The notes: generated by a model from the letters alone, not told the origin. DNA of 64,000 nucleotides from Mammaliicoccus sciuri (GCF_025561425.1 NZ_CP094824.1:992001-1056000), one strand, 5' to 3'; shown: positions 26,811 through 35,757, counted from the stretch's first letter. Translations and numbers: made by a program.

Positions 26811-26863
26811 CAGTAATCGTTTACAAATAATTCGAAAACGTTTACAATAACTTGTATACAAGT
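26811..26863 (+). promoter_or_regulatory. gnt regulatory region: two cre-like sites and a GntR operator
   Basis: CAGTAATCGTTTACA (26811-26825) matches 13 of 15 and TCGAAAACGTTTACA (26832-26846) 14 of 15 positions of the CcpA cre consensus. ACTTGTATACAAGT (26850-26863) is a perfect 14-bp palindrome identical to the core of the B. subtilis GntR operator. The operon should be repressed by GntR without gluconate and by CcpA with glucose. Confidence 0.8.
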
Positions 26864-26885
26864 ATACGAAGTTTGGAGGTATTTT

Positions 26886-27593
26886 ATGAAACATCATTAT
26901 CATTATCCAAGCGAATGGTTAAAGCATCGTTCAACGGGAGAGCAAGTAGCGAGTGAACTTAGGCTAGCAATTATAAGTAAGATTATAGAAGAAGGCGATA
27001 AGTTAAGTGAAAATAAAATTGCTCAACAATTTGAAGTGAGTCGATCGCCAGTAAGAGATGCACTTAAACTCCTGCAACAAGATGGGCTCATATCTTTAGA
27101 ACGTATGGGAGCAGTTGTTACCGGGTTATCTAAAGCTAACCAAAAAGAAATATATGATATTAGGTTAATGTTAGAGTCATTTGTATTTGAAAGGTTACAA
27201 GATGAAAATAATGATGAAGTGATTAAACAGCTGAATAAAATATTAAAAATGATGACTGTGGCTGTGGAATTTGAAGATGCAGATGAATTCACAAGATTGG
27301 ATTTACTATTTCACGAATCAATGATCACTGCTATTCACCATCAATACATTGAAATGATATGGCACAATTTAACACCTGTTATGGTATGTTTAGTTTTAAT
27401 TTCAATGAGAAAAAGAATGCAGAATGAACCTGAAGATTTTAAAAGAGTCATTCATAACCATAAAGTATATATTGAAGCGATTGAAAATAAAGACAGAAAT
27501 AAAATGAAAGAAGCATTTCATTTAAATTTCGATGACGTTGATGAACAAATTGATGTCTTATGGAATTCTCAAACTAATATAGATAGAAAGTAG
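26886..27593 (+). CDS. gntR: Gluconate operon repressor
   Basis: A 235-residue GntR/FadR-type regulator. The N-terminal winged helix (about 18-85) includes LRLAIISKIIEEGDKLSENKIAQQF and SRSPVRDALKLLQQDGL. The C-terminal all-helical FCD domain has DIRLMLESFVFE and the metal/ligand His-rich FHESMI...HNHKVY. It lies upstream of gntK and gntP and next to a classic GntR operator. Ribosome site TTGGAGG. Confidence 0.93.
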   Translation: MKHHYHYPSEWLKHRSTGEQVASELRLAIISKIIEEGDKLSENKIAQQFEVSRSPVRDALKLLQQDGLISLERMGAVVTGLSKANQKEIYDIRLMLESFVFERLQDENNDEVIKQLNKILKMMTVAVEFEDADEFTRLDLLFHESMITAIHHQYIEMIWHNLTPVMVCLVLISMRKRMQNEPEDFKRVIHNHKVYIEAIENKDRNKMKEAFHLNFDDVDEQIDVLWNSQTNIDRK

Positions 27594-27602
27594 GATTTTG
27601 TA

Positions 27603-29138
27603 ATGAAATATATGATTGGTGTAGATATTGGTACAACGAGTACTAAAGCTGTTATTTATGATAGCGAAGGGAACTTTTTGAAAAAACATAATATAGAATA
27701 TCCAATGACGACCCATGAGATTGGCGTTGCTGAAGAAAGTCCTGCAGAAATATTCGACGCTGTACTATTTACAGTAAAAAAAGTGATTAGAGAAGTTGGT
27801 GCTAAGCCAGAAGAAATCAAATTATTAAGTTTCAGTAGTGCGATGCACAGCTTGATAGCAATGGATAAAGACAATCAGCCATTAACTGAATGTATCACTT
27901 GGGCAGATAATAGAGCAAGTGAATACGCAGATAAGATAAATAATGAACATAACGGATTAGAAATATATAAAAGAACGGGTACACCTATTCATCCAATGTC
28001 TCCATTATCAAAAATTTATTGGTTAAAACATGAACATGCCGATATATTCAAGAACACAGAGAAATGGATAGATATTAAAACTTATGTATTCTATCAATTA
28101 TTTGAAACATACGTTATGGACCACTCAATTGGTTCAGCGACAGGTATGATGAATTTGAATACATTAAATTGGGATAAAGATGTCTTAAACTTACTTGAAA
28201 TTAATGAAACGCAATTACCTGAATTAGTGTCTACAACACATATTATGAAACAAGTTAAAAAGAATTATGCTGATATTATGGGCATCAATGAAGATACACC
28301 GATAGTAATCGGTGCTTCAGATGGCGTATTGTCCAATTTAGGTGTTAATAGCTATCGTGAAGGAGAAGTAGCCGTAACGATTGGAACGAGCGGTGCTATT
28401 AGAACAATTATTGATAAACCAAAGACAGATGATAAAGGAAGAATATTCTGTTACGTATTAACGGAAGATCATTATTGCATCGGTGGACCAGTGAATAACG
28501 GTGGTGTCGTTCTAAGATGGTTAAGAGATGAATTGTTAGCAAGTGAAGTTGAAACAGCTAAAAGACTCGGCGTTGATTCATATGATGTTTTAACTAAGAT
28601 TGCAAGTAGAGTAAAACCTGGCGCAAATGGTTTGTTATTCCATCCCTATTTAGCTGGTGAGAGAGCACCGCTTTGGAATGCGAATGCTAGAGGTAGTTAT
28701 TTTGGTTTAACACTGTCTCATAAAAAAGAACATATGATACGTGCTGCGTTAGAAGGCGTTCTACTTAATTTATATACAGTGTATCTTGCTTTAATAGAAG
28801 TGATGGATAAAGCGCCTGAACAAATTAAAGCAACAGGTGGATTTGCTAAGAGTGAAGTATGGCGCCAAATGATGGCAGATATATTTGATACTTCAGTTGA
28901 AGTACCAGAAAGTTACGAAAGTTCTTGTTTAGGCGCTTGCATATTAGGATTAAAAGCTATTGGGGAAATTGAGGATTTTGAAGTTTTAAACAAAATGGTC
29001 GGTAAAACATATCAACATGAACCTAATCAAGAGGATGTCGATATTTACCAATCGTTAATTCCGATTTATATCAATTTAAGTCGTAAATTAAATGAAGAAT
29101 ACGATTTAATTTCAGAATTTCAATCAACACATTCATAA
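27603..29138 (+). CDS. gntK: Gluconokinase (FGGY family)
   Basis: A 511-residue sugar kinase that phosphorylates gluconate to 6-phosphogluconate. FGGY landmarks are IGVDIGTTSTKAVIYD (phosphate 1), SFSSAMHSLIAMD, ECITWADNRA, GTSGAIRT (adenosine region) and ATGGFAKSEVWRQMMADI near the C-terminus. It lies 9 bp after gntR and 12 bp before gntP. The genuine 6-phosphogluconate dehydrogenase (gntZ) found in some gnt operons is absent here. Confidence 0.95.
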   Translation: MKYMIGVDIGTTSTKAVIYDSEGNFLKKHNIEYPMTTHEIGVAEESPAEIFDAVLFTVKKVIREVGAKPEEIKLLSFSSAMHSLIAMDKDNQPLTECITWADNRASEYADKINNEHNGLEIYKRTGTPIHPMSPLSKIYWLKHEHADIFKNTEKWIDIKTYVFYQLFETYVMDHSIGSATGMMNLNTLNWDKDVLNLLEINETQLPELVSTTHIMKQVKKNYADIMGINEDTPIVIGASDGVLSNLGVNSYREGEVAVTIGTSGAIRTIIDKPKTDDKGRIFCYVLTEDHYCIGGPVNNGGVVLRWLRDELLASEVETAKRLGVDSYDVLTKIASRVKPGANGLLFHPYLAGERAPLWNANARGSYFGLTLSHKKEHMIRAALEGVLLNLYTVYLALIEVMDKAPEQIKATGGFAKSEVWRQMMADIFDTSVEVPESYESSCLGACILGLKAIGEIEDFEVLNKMVGKTYQHEPNQEDVDIYQSLIPIYINLSRKLNEEYDLISEFQSTHS

Positions 29139-29150
29139 GGAGATGTTTAT

Positions 29151-30509
29151 ATGTTTTCAGAAATTGCACCATTATTAATTGTCGCACTCGCAATTGTTAT
29201 ATTATTAGGTTTAATTATGTGGTTAAAACTTAACACATTTGTATCTCTGATTATTACGGCTATGTTAACGGGTATTATGCTTGGTATGCCACTAAGCAAA
29301 GTTATCGGCACAATTGAAACAGGGATGGGGTCAACAATCGGTCACATTGCTTTAATATTTGGTCTCGGTGCTATGTTAGGTAAGTTACTAGCAGACGGTG
29401 GCGGTGCAACTAGAATTGCACATACATTGATTAATAAATTTGGTCAAAAACGTATTCAATGGGCAGTTGTAACAGCATCATTTATTATTGGTATAGCGTT
29501 ATTCTTCGAAGTAGGGTTAGTATTATTAATTCCGATTGTCTTTACAATTGCTAAAGAGTCTAAAGTTTCAACATTATACTTAGGTATTCCAATGACAGCT
29601 GCATTATCTGTTACACATGGATTTTTACCACCTCATCCAGGTCCAGTCATGATCGCTAAAGAATTTGGTGCAGATATTGGTCAAGTATTACTATTCGGCA
29701 TTATTGTTGCAATACCAGTAACAATTATTGCAGGCCCTATTTTTACAAGATTTGCGAAAAAAGCAATTCCAGAAGCATTTACTAAGTCAGGTGACTTAGC
29801 TTCATTAGGTAAACAAAAGACATTCAATATAGACGAAACACCTAGCTTTGGAATTTCTGCTTTAACAGCTTTATTACCAGTATTTATTATGCTTATTTCA
29901 ACTATTGTAGATTTATTAACTGGCTCACCAGAAAACCCACAAGGTATTTTAGGCTTTATTAGTTTTATTGGTGAAGCGGGTACTGCAATGTTAATTTCAG
30001 TATTATTCGCTATTTATTCAATGGGTCTTAAACGAGGATATAAAGTTACAGAAGTTATGGATACATTAACAAATGCCATTTATCCAATCGGTATGATGCT
30101 CTTAATCATCGGTGGTGGTGGTGCATTTAAGCAAATATTAATTGATGGCGGCGTAGGTAAAACAGTTGAGTCACTATTTACAGATACTGCAATGTCTCCA
30201 ATATTATTAGCTTGGATCGTTGCAGCAGTACTAAGATTAGCGTTAGGTTCTGCAACAGTTGCTGCTATATCAACAGTTGGTATTGTTATGCCATTATTAG
30301 AATCATCAGATGCTAATTTAGCATTAGTCGTATTAGCAACTGGTGCTGGTAGTGTAATCGCGTCACACGTAAATGATGCTGGTTTCTGGATGTTTAAAGA
30401 ATATTTCGGTTTAACGATGAAAGAAACATTCTTATCCTGGACGCTTCTTGAAACAGTTATCTCAGTTTCAGGTATTATCTTTATATTATTTATAAGTCTA
30501 TTTGTTTAA
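29151..30509 (+). CDS. gntP: Gluconate permease (GntP family)
   Basis: A 452-residue proton-coupled permease with about twelve helices. Typical GntP stretches are GTIETGMGSTIGHIALIFGLGAMLGKLLADGGGA, THGFLPPHPGPV and LGSATVAAISTVGI, with the conserved end FWMFKEYFGLT. Ribosome site AAGGAG; last gene of gntRKP. Other members of the family carry related sugar acids, but the gntR/gntK context makes gluconate most likely. Confidence 0.95.
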   Translation: MFSEIAPLLIVALAIVILLGLIMWLKLNTFVSLIITAMLTGIMLGMPLSKVIGTIETGMGSTIGHIALIFGLGAMLGKLLADGGGATRIAHTLINKFGQKRIQWAVVTASFIIGIALFFEVGLVLLIPIVFTIAKESKVSTLYLGIPMTAALSVTHGFLPPHPGPVMIAKEFGADIGQVLLFGIIVAIPVTIIAGPIFTRFAKKAIPEAFTKSGDLASLGKQKTFNIDETPSFGISALTALLPVFIMLISTIVDLLTGSPENPQGILGFISFIGEAGTAMLISVLFAIYSMGLKRGYKVTEVMDTLTNAIYPIGMMLLIIGGGGAFKQILIDGGVGKTVESLFTDTAMSPILLAWIVAAVLRLALGSATVAAISTVGIVMPLLESSDANLALVVLATGAGSVIASHVNDAGFWMFKEYFGLTMKETFLSWTLLETVISVSGIIFILFISLFV

Positions 30510-30529
30510 TATATTTAAATATAAATATA

Positions 30530-30569
30530 AAAACCTCCAAATCTGTTTATTTAAAGATTTGGAGGTTTT
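30530..30569. terminator. Bidirectional terminator between gntP and the OFA transporter gene
   Basis: A 15-bp perfect stem (30530-30544 with 30555-30569) with A/T-rich flanks. Confidence 0.9.
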
Positions 30570-30591
30570 GTTATGTGTTTTTATTTGATGT

Positions 30592-31833
30592 TTACTGCGC
30601 TTGCATTTCTTTAATTCTTTTAATATCTACTCTGATTAAGAATGAAATCGCTAATGCTACAACAAAGAATGCTGCGAAAATATATAACGTTGCCATGTAA
30701 CTTTGAGTAACTTCTCTGACAGTTGCCGATATAAAAGGTCCAACTAATCCAGCTGCTGCCCATGCAGTTAATATATAGCCGTGTATGGCACCGAGTTGTT
30801 TCGTACCAAATATATCACCGATATAAGCGGGGATAGAAGAGAAACCACCGCCATAACAAGAAATGATCATGAACAGAATAATTTGAAATAGCATTGAATT
30901 ATCAACGATTGGTAACCATAAGAATAATGCGATTTGTATGACAAAGAAAATTGTATAGACATTTGTTCTACCAATAAAATCAGATATACTAGCCCAAATG
31001 AGGCGACCAAGACCATTAAACACACCGATAATACCAACCATTGTGGCAGCTTGAGCAGGTGTTAAGTTTACAATTTCTTGTGCCATTGGACTTGCGACAG
31101 ATAAAATCGCTATACCACAAGTAACATTAATAAAGAGCATTAACCATAAATAATAAAACCTTCTAGTTCTGACGGCCTCATTAGCAGACATTTGAACTAA
31201 GTCTGATTTTTTCTTTTTTTCTTTTTGTGGATTAAAATTATTAGGTCTATAATATTCCGGTGGTCTTTCTAAATATAAACTAGAGATCAGCATGATAATA
31301 CAATATACGACTGCTAAAATGATAAAAGTCGATACAAGATTAAAATGTGTTATGAGAAATTCTATAACTGGACTGGCAATCATTGATGCGAATCCAAATC
31401 CCATAATTGCTAATCCTGTAGCCATACCACGCTTATCGGGGAACCATTTCACTAATGTAGATACAGGTGCAATATAACCGATACCAAGCCCAATACCTGA
31501 GAATACACCATATCCTAAGTAAAGTAAGGGCAAGCTCTCAACGGAAATCGCATAACTAGAAAGTAACAATCCTGAGATGAAAAATATCGTAGAAACAAGT
31601 CCGGATAGACGTGGACCAAATTTCTCAACGAAATGTCCCATAAAAGCTGCAGAAAGTCCTAAAAATAATATTGCGATACTAAATATTCTTGATACTTCAC
31701 TTAATGTAAAGCCTAAATCATTTTGAATATGTTTCGTGAATACACTCCATGAATAAACAGATCCTATTGAAATATGTATTCCAACAGCTGCAACAGCAAT
31801 GAGCCACCTGTTTTTGATTTTCTTGTTCATCAT
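30592..31833 (-). CDS. OFA-type major facilitator (oxalate/formate or lactate transporter-like)
   Basis: A 413-residue MFS protein with twelve helices. The N-terminal HISIGSVYSWSVFTKHIQNDLGFT is the hallmark of the oxalate:formate antiporter family, and GYGVFSGIGLGIGYIAPVSTLVKWFPDKRGMATGLAIMGFG is its first-half signature. Relatives move oxalate, formate or lactate; the substrate here is unknown. Ribosome site AGGGGGAAT. The upstream region contains the AgrA-box array, but those boxes point the other way. Confidence 0.85.
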   Translation of the reverse strand: MMNKKIKNRWLIAVAAVGIHISIGSVYSWSVFTKHIQNDLGFTLSEVSRIFSIAILFLGLSAAFMGHFVEKFGPRLSGLVSTIFFISGLLLSSYAISVESLPLLYLGYGVFSGIGLGIGYIAPVSTLVKWFPDKRGMATGLAIMGFGFASMIASPVIEFLITHFNLVSTFIILAVVYCIIMLISSLYLERPPEYYRPNNFNPQKEKKKKSDLVQMSANEAVRTRRFYYLWLMLFINVTCGIAILSVASPMAQEIVNLTPAQAATMVGIIGVFNGLGRLIWASISDFIGRTNVYTIFFVIQIALFLWLPIVDNSMLFQIILFMIISCYGGGFSSIPAYIGDIFGTKQLGAIHGYILTAWAAAGLVGPFISATVREVTQSYMATLYIFAAFFVVALAISFLIRVDIKRIKEMQAQ

Positions 31834-31867
31834 ATTCCCCCTATCGTAATTGTGTCCAATTTATGTC

Positions 31868-31896
31868 ATTATAGCTAAATTCAGAATTTTCAGCAA
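31868..31896 (-). promoter_or_regulatory. Promoter of the OFA transporter gene
   Basis: On the minus strand TTGCTG (31896-31891), a 17-bp spacer, then TATAAT (31873-31868). Confidence 0.6.
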
Positions 31897-31925
31897 TCAA
31901 AATTTTAATAAAATAACATTACTGA

Positions 31926-32078
31926 ACAGTTAGGTAGCGTTATTGCATGTTGATTTCATCGTCTTTTTAACAGTTAGGAATGCCTAACTGTTAAAAAAAT
32001 AGTTGTAAAATACACTTAAGAAATGAAATATTTGAGTTAAGAATGAATCAACAAAAATTCCTATCTCACTGATATACT
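31926..32078 (+). promoter_or_regulatory. AgrA-box array and AgrA-dependent promoter away from agr
   Basis: Boxes matching ACAGTTARG lie at 31926-31934 (exact), 31970-31978 (exact), 32012-32020 (ACACTTAAG, 8/9) and 32033-32041 (TGAGTTAAG, 7/9), all on the plus strand and 44, 42 and 21 bp apart. The box at 31970 is also half of a perfect hairpin palindrome with CCTAACTGT at 31983. The last pair has the 21-bp spacing of agr P2 and P3. TATACT at 32073-32078 begins 40 bp after the last box begins; the same distance is 40 bp in P2 and 38 bp in P3. No good -35 is seen, as expected for an activated promoter. Confidence 0.7.
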
Positions 32079-32084
32079 TTAGTC

Positions 32085-32334
32085 ATAGATAACACAACAC
32101 GAAGCACAATCCATTCAATTCCTCAAAACTATTTCGTATATGTTTTTTTCATGATTGTAAATGACTTTGTGTAGAACGTGTTTTGATAGTTATCTGTAAT
32201 TGTAACGTTGAAATGGATCATAAAATGATTCAAGATATTTTTATAAAGTTTCCCGGTTTTATAAAAATACATGTTTCCTTAATTAATAACCCTTCCCCGA
32301 AAAGCGCTCGTTAATTCCCGGACGAGCGCTTTTC
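32085..32334 (+). ncRNA. Candidate AgrA-activated regulatory RNA with two UUCCCGG loops
   Basis: The predicted transcript starts about 7 bases after the -10 box and ends at a terminator, giving roughly 250 nt. No reading frame in it has a ribosome site. Two strong hairpins occur. The first has a 12-bp stem, 32236-32247 with 32258-32269, and loop GUUUCCCGGU. The terminator hairpin has a 13-bp stem, 32299-32311 with 32322-32334, and loop UAAUUCCCGG. A single-stranded CCUUCCCC (32291-32298) lies just before the second. C-rich loops of this kind are what RNAIII uses to block ribosome binding sites. The RNA class and direction are inferred. Confidence 0.6.
32299..32334. terminator. Terminator of the candidate AgrA-controlled RNA
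   Basis: A perfect 13-bp stem, GAAAAGCGCTCGT with ACGAGCGCTTTTC, and a 10-base loop containing UUCCCGG. The T run forms part of the stem. Confidence 0.75.
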
Positions 32335-32412
32335 ACTTGCCAATTTTTATATGTTAACTTTAATAACATGAATTTTCAGTTTTTATTGATTTGAAGTATA
32401 GTTATATTAGTA

Positions 32413-32494
32413 GCCATGGGGATGGCGAGAATTTCTCCTAAGTGAATAGGGGCATACATACATAAATAAGGCTCGGACTATATGTCCGAGCCTT
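32413..32494. other. Gene-free segment with a GGGG-loop hairpin and a terminator
   Basis: GCCAT-GGGG-ATGGC at 32413-32426 is a tight hairpin with an all-G loop. A strong 11-bp stem (32468-32478 with 32484-32494) follows; on the minus strand it serves the thioredoxin-like gene. No protein-coding frame with a ribosome site is seen between 32335 and 32505. Confidence 0.5.
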
Positions 32495-32505
32495 TATACG
32501 TTTAA

Positions 32506-33057
32506 TTATGAAATTGAACTAACGATTGATTCGTATACGTCATCCCAAAATTCTGTTTTATTTTGATAAGTTTCATGGATGCTATAATGTACTTCTTTTT
32601 CTTTTTCAGCATATGTTGGATCATCTTTACTTGGTAAATCTTTACGAATATTTTCTACAAATTTTTGGACGCTGATTGCTCTTGGGCCCCAAACATGTTC
32701 TTGTTCATGCTTTTCATTTAAAAATACAAAAATAGGTATAGAGCGAGCAGTACCATTTGTTAAGTATTGATCAATTAAATTAGTATCTTCATCACGATGG
32801 AAAGCTTTCACTTCAATATTAGCGTAATCAGCAATGTTTAATAGAACAGGTATGTTCATCATTGCATCTCCACACCAATCTTCAGTAATTACAAGTACTT
32901 TATAATTTTTATCTTTAATTTTATCTAATCGTTCATCATTTTTAGGTAATTGGAAAGATTGATAAATATCGAGTAATTGCTCTTTATTTGTTGTCATCTC
33001 ATTAACGTATTCTTTAATGGGTTGTGCTTGTTCATAGTATGTAGCTAACTTTGTCAT
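32506..33057 (-). CDS. Thioredoxin-fold protein with a single active-site cysteine
   Basis: A 183-residue cytoplasmic protein of the thioredoxin_9 type. The active-site region is VLVITEDWCGDAMMNIPVLL, giving WCGD in place of WCxxC, and a cis-Pro is present at ARSIPIFVFLN. With one cysteine it cannot perform classical dithiol reduction; a monothiol or bacillithiol-linked role is possible. Function unknown. Ribosome site AGGGGGA. Single gene. Confidence 0.8.
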   Translation of the reverse strand: MTKLATYYEQAQPIKEYVNEMTTNKEQLLDIYQSFQLPKNDERLDKIKDKNYKVLVITEDWCGDAMMNIPVLLNIADYANIEVKAFHRDEDTNLIDQYLTNGTARSIPIFVFLNEKHEQEHVWGPRAISVQKFVENIRKDLPSKDDPTYAEKEKEVHYSIHETYQNKTEFWDDVYESIVSSIS

Positions 33058-33137
33058 TATAAAAATCCCCCTTTGATATACTTAATATTATAACAATTCC
33101 GAAATATTTCGCAAAGTACAATACTTTAGAATGATAA

Positions 33138-34175
33138 TTAATCTACAGCATTATCAATTATCGTAAATGTCTTATTATCAACATCTAATTCAGCTTGTGC
33201 TCCGTATGGAATAATGCATTTTGGTTCATTATGACCAAAACTAGCATTATAGAAAACAGGCATATCTTCTTGATGCCACTCTTTTAACATTTTAACCCAG
33301 ACTTCTTTATATTCTTCATAATATACATCGTCTTGAGGTCTTCCGATAATAACGCCATTAATTCTATCAAAAATACCCATAGAACCAAATGCACGAACAT
33401 AATCTTCCATCAACCAAGGTGGGGCATGAACTTCAGCTGTCTCAATGAAAAGAATAGCACCATCAAAGACACCTTTATTAGGGAACACGTCAGTAGCTTT
33501 TAAGGAATGGAATAATTCCATACAACCGCCAATAAGATGTCCTGTAGCTTTGCCAGAACCATTTAGAATTTCATATCCATTATTGTCAAAAGATTCGCGG
33601 TTAATATTTTTATTCTTTTCATCCCACTGTAAACCGAATTTTCTAATTTGTGGTGAAGTAGGTACATTACCGATAACACCATTTTGGAACCACGTTTGAT
33701 TAATCGATTGAACAGTGTAGTCATCCAATTGAACATTTTCTGCAAAATCAGTTAATAACAATGGTCCGTAAAAGCTAGAAACACCTGCTTGATAAAACAT
33801 AAAATGAAGTGCAGTCGTGTCTGAATAGTCACTGAAAATTTTAGGATTTTCCTTAATAATATTTAAATCTATGTATGGCCACAATCGAACAGAATCATCT
33901 CCGCCTAATGTACAAATAATAGCTTTAACTTCTGGATCTTGAAGTGCTTGATGTAAATCTTCTACACGTTTTTCTGGGTGGTTATATGTATAGTCAGCGC
34001 CTTTTAATGCGTGTGGCATGACTTTGACATTTAATCCGAACTTATCCTTTAATCTTTGTATACCAACTTCAGTTCTCCATAATATGTCTTTTTCGCCAGC
34101 TAAACCTGAAGAAGGAGAGACAATTGCTACAGTATCACCTTTAGAAAGCTTACTCGGTTTTATTAATTCTTTCAC
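33138..34175 (-). CDS. S66-family carboxypeptidase (LdcA/MccF-like)
   Basis: A 345-residue cytoplasmic serine peptidase. The N-terminus LSKGDTVAIVSPSSGLAG is typical. ICTLGGDDSVRLWPYID precedes the nucleophile block IFSDYSDTTALHFM (Ser of YSD). The Glu (FIETAEVHAPPWLMEDYVRAFG) and His (NASFGHNEPKCIIPYG) complete the Ser-His-Glu triad. Members trim L,D-peptide bonds of murein tetrapeptides or inactivate microcin C-like nucleotides; the MccF branch fits slightly better. Ribosome site GGGGG before ATG 34175. Confidence 0.85.
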   Translation of the reverse strand: MKELIKPSKLSKGDTVAIVSPSSGLAGEKDILWRTEVGIQRLKDKFGLNVKVMPHALKGADYTYNHPEKRVEDLHQALQDPEVKAIICTLGGDDSVRLWPYIDLNIIKENPKIFSDYSDTTALHFMFYQAGVSSFYGPLLLTDFAENVQLDDYTVQSINQTWFQNGVIGNVPTSPQIRKFGLQWDEKNKNINRESFDNNGYEILNGSGKATGHLIGGCMELFHSLKATDVFPNKGVFDGAILFIETAEVHAPPWLMEDYVRAFGSMGIFDRINGVIIGRPQDDVYYEEYKEVWVKMLKEWHQEDMPVFYNASFGHNEPKCIIPYGAQAELDVDNKTFTIIDNAVD

Positions 34176-34329
34176 ATCATTACCCCCTTATTTGTATATT
34201 GAAATTAGTATAGCATATGGGTATAACTTGAAATCAAATAATTCAAATGATAATATAAGTTTGTTTGTAAAAAGAATGGTAAAATAATGAATAATGTAAG
34301 GTTAACTTCAGAATATAAGGGGTATTTCT

Positions 34330-34878
34330 ATGGATAAAATAACCTTCCTTAATTACCTTGAGGATGAATTATCTCGACTACCTAAAGTAGAGCGAGATAA
34401 AATAATGTACGAATATGAAACAAAATTTTTTGAATCAAAAGATGAACAAAGTTTAATACAAGAACTTGGTGAACCTAAAGCAATTGCCAAGAAAATATAT
34501 GCAACAAGTGCCATTCATGATGCAGAGTTATCACCCAATTTTAAGAATGTATTTCAAGCAATTTTAGCAACATTAGGACTAAGCTTTTTTAATATATTTT
34601 TTATTATCATTCCATTTCTTATCATTGCCTTTGTACTGCTCATCGTAGTCGTAATCGGTGCTTTAATGATGTTAGGTCCAATCGTTAGTGTGATCAATGT
34701 ATTTGTTCATGGTTTTTATTGGATAGATATTACAAATATCATTTTTTCAATCTCTTTCATGGGATTGGGACTGATGTTGTTAATAGCAGGACTTAAATTA
34801 ATAGAAGTGAGTTACAAAGGTATCTTAAAATATTTAAGATGGTGTGTGAAACTCGTTAAGGGGCGTGCTGAATCATGA
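34330..34878 (+). CDS. DUF1700 (HAAS-domain) membrane protein
   Basis: A 182-residue protein. The N-terminal HAAS domain (FLNYLEDELSRLPKVERDKIMYEYETKF ... ELGEPKAIAKKIY) is followed by two or three hydrophobic segments (about 80-165). The next gene overlaps by four bases and encodes a DUF4097 protein, the usual partner. These pairs are thought to act in envelope-stress sensing; the exact function is unknown. No PadR regulator accompanies them here. Confidence 0.82.
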   Translation: MDKITFLNYLEDELSRLPKVERDKIMYEYETKFFESKDEQSLIQELGEPKAIAKKIYATSAIHDAELSPNFKNVFQAILATLGLSFFNIFFIIIPFLIIAFVLLIVVVIGALMMLGPIVSVINVFVHGFYWIDITNIIFSISFMGLGLMLLIAGLKLIEVSYKGILKYLRWCVKLVKGRAES

Positions 34879-35714
34879 AGAAGTTATTTTTATCTGGTCT
34901 AGGCATCTTCTTAATTTTTGGCATTTTAGGAACGATACTTTGGTTTACAGTTAATAATAAATATGAAAAGCAAGAAACGTATGAAAAAGTATATAAAAAC
35001 AATCAAGTTGAACAAGTTATCGTGAATGGGCAAAATACAAATGTTGAAGTTAAGAAAGGCAAATATTTAGGTATTAAATATAATGGTAATCAAGACATTA
35101 AAGAAAGCGTAGAAAATAATTTATTGCACTTTACGGAAAGAGAAAATAAATACAAATTTAATGCTAACTTTATTCCATATAGAAAAACCATTAATCACTT
35201 AGTGATCACGCTACCACCTAAAAATTACGAATCATTTAACATTACAACAAATACAGGAGACATTTCAGTTCGTGATGCTAAAAGTAATAATAGTAATATG
35301 ATTACGGATACAGGTGACATTATTTATCATAATGTAAACTTAAAACACGCTAAAGCAATGACAGACTTAGGCAGTGTTAAAGTTAAACATTCAGATTTAA
35401 CGGAATTTACAGGCGAAATTAAAACAGGTAATATATCTGTCGATAAAAGTAGTCTAGTAAATAGTGAAATGATTACGTCTCTCGGTAATATTAATATTAG
35501 CCAACTGAAAAATGAATGCGATATTAAATCATCTACTGAAGACGGAGATATTTCAATTTCTTATATGAATCCACCTAAAAATACTTTATCACAACTTCAA
35601 TCTGAATCTGGCAATACTAAAATTGAAAATAAAGCATTTAATGGTGAAAAAGTAGGTAAAGGGAAACACGTTATTGAAAGTTACACAGATAACGGAGATA
35701 TTTCTATAAAATAA
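34875..35714 (+). CDS. DUF4097 beta-strand repeat membrane-anchored protein
   Basis: A 279-residue protein with one N-terminal membrane anchor (about 5-26) and an extracellular beta-helix-like region. Repeats of the form TGDISV/TGDIIY/GNISV/GDISI occur roughly every 20-25 residues from about 130 onward, ending SYTDNGDISIK. Translationally coupled to the DUF1700 gene. Probably a surface-exposed partner in the same envelope function. Confidence 0.82.
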   Translation: MKKLFLSGLGIFLIFGILGTILWFTVNNKYEKQETYEKVYKNNQVEQVIVNGQNTNVEVKKGKYLGIKYNGNQDIKESVENNLLHFTERENKYKFNANFIPYRKTINHLVITLPPKNYESFNITTNTGDISVRDAKSNNSNMITDTGDIIYHNVNLKHAKAMTDLGSVKVKHSDLTEFTGEIKTGNISVDKSSLVNSEMITSLGNINISQLKNECDIKSSTEDGDISISYMNPPKNTLSQLQSESGNTKIENKAFNGEKVGKGKHVIESYTDNGDISIK

Positions 35715-35720
35715 TAAAGA

Positions 35721-35756
35721 AATAGGCTGAGACATCTAAGTCTCAGCTTATTTTCA
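35721..35756. terminator. Bidirectional terminator
   Basis: GCTGAGAC (35726-35733) pairs with GTCTCAGC (35740-35747), flanked by A- and T-rich runs, between two convergent genes. Confidence 0.8.
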
Positions 35757-35757
35757 T

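Noticed and set aside
31965-31997. The ACAGTTAGG palindrome as a terminator of the transporter gene
   Set aside because: It is upstream, not downstream, of that gene, and no T run follows on either strand; it is better explained as paired AgrA boxes.
32216-32320. A 33-codon frame (begins MDHKMIQDIF) inside the candidate AgrA RNA
   Set aside because: No ribosome site, runs through both perfect hairpins, and does not resemble a phenol-soluble modulin.
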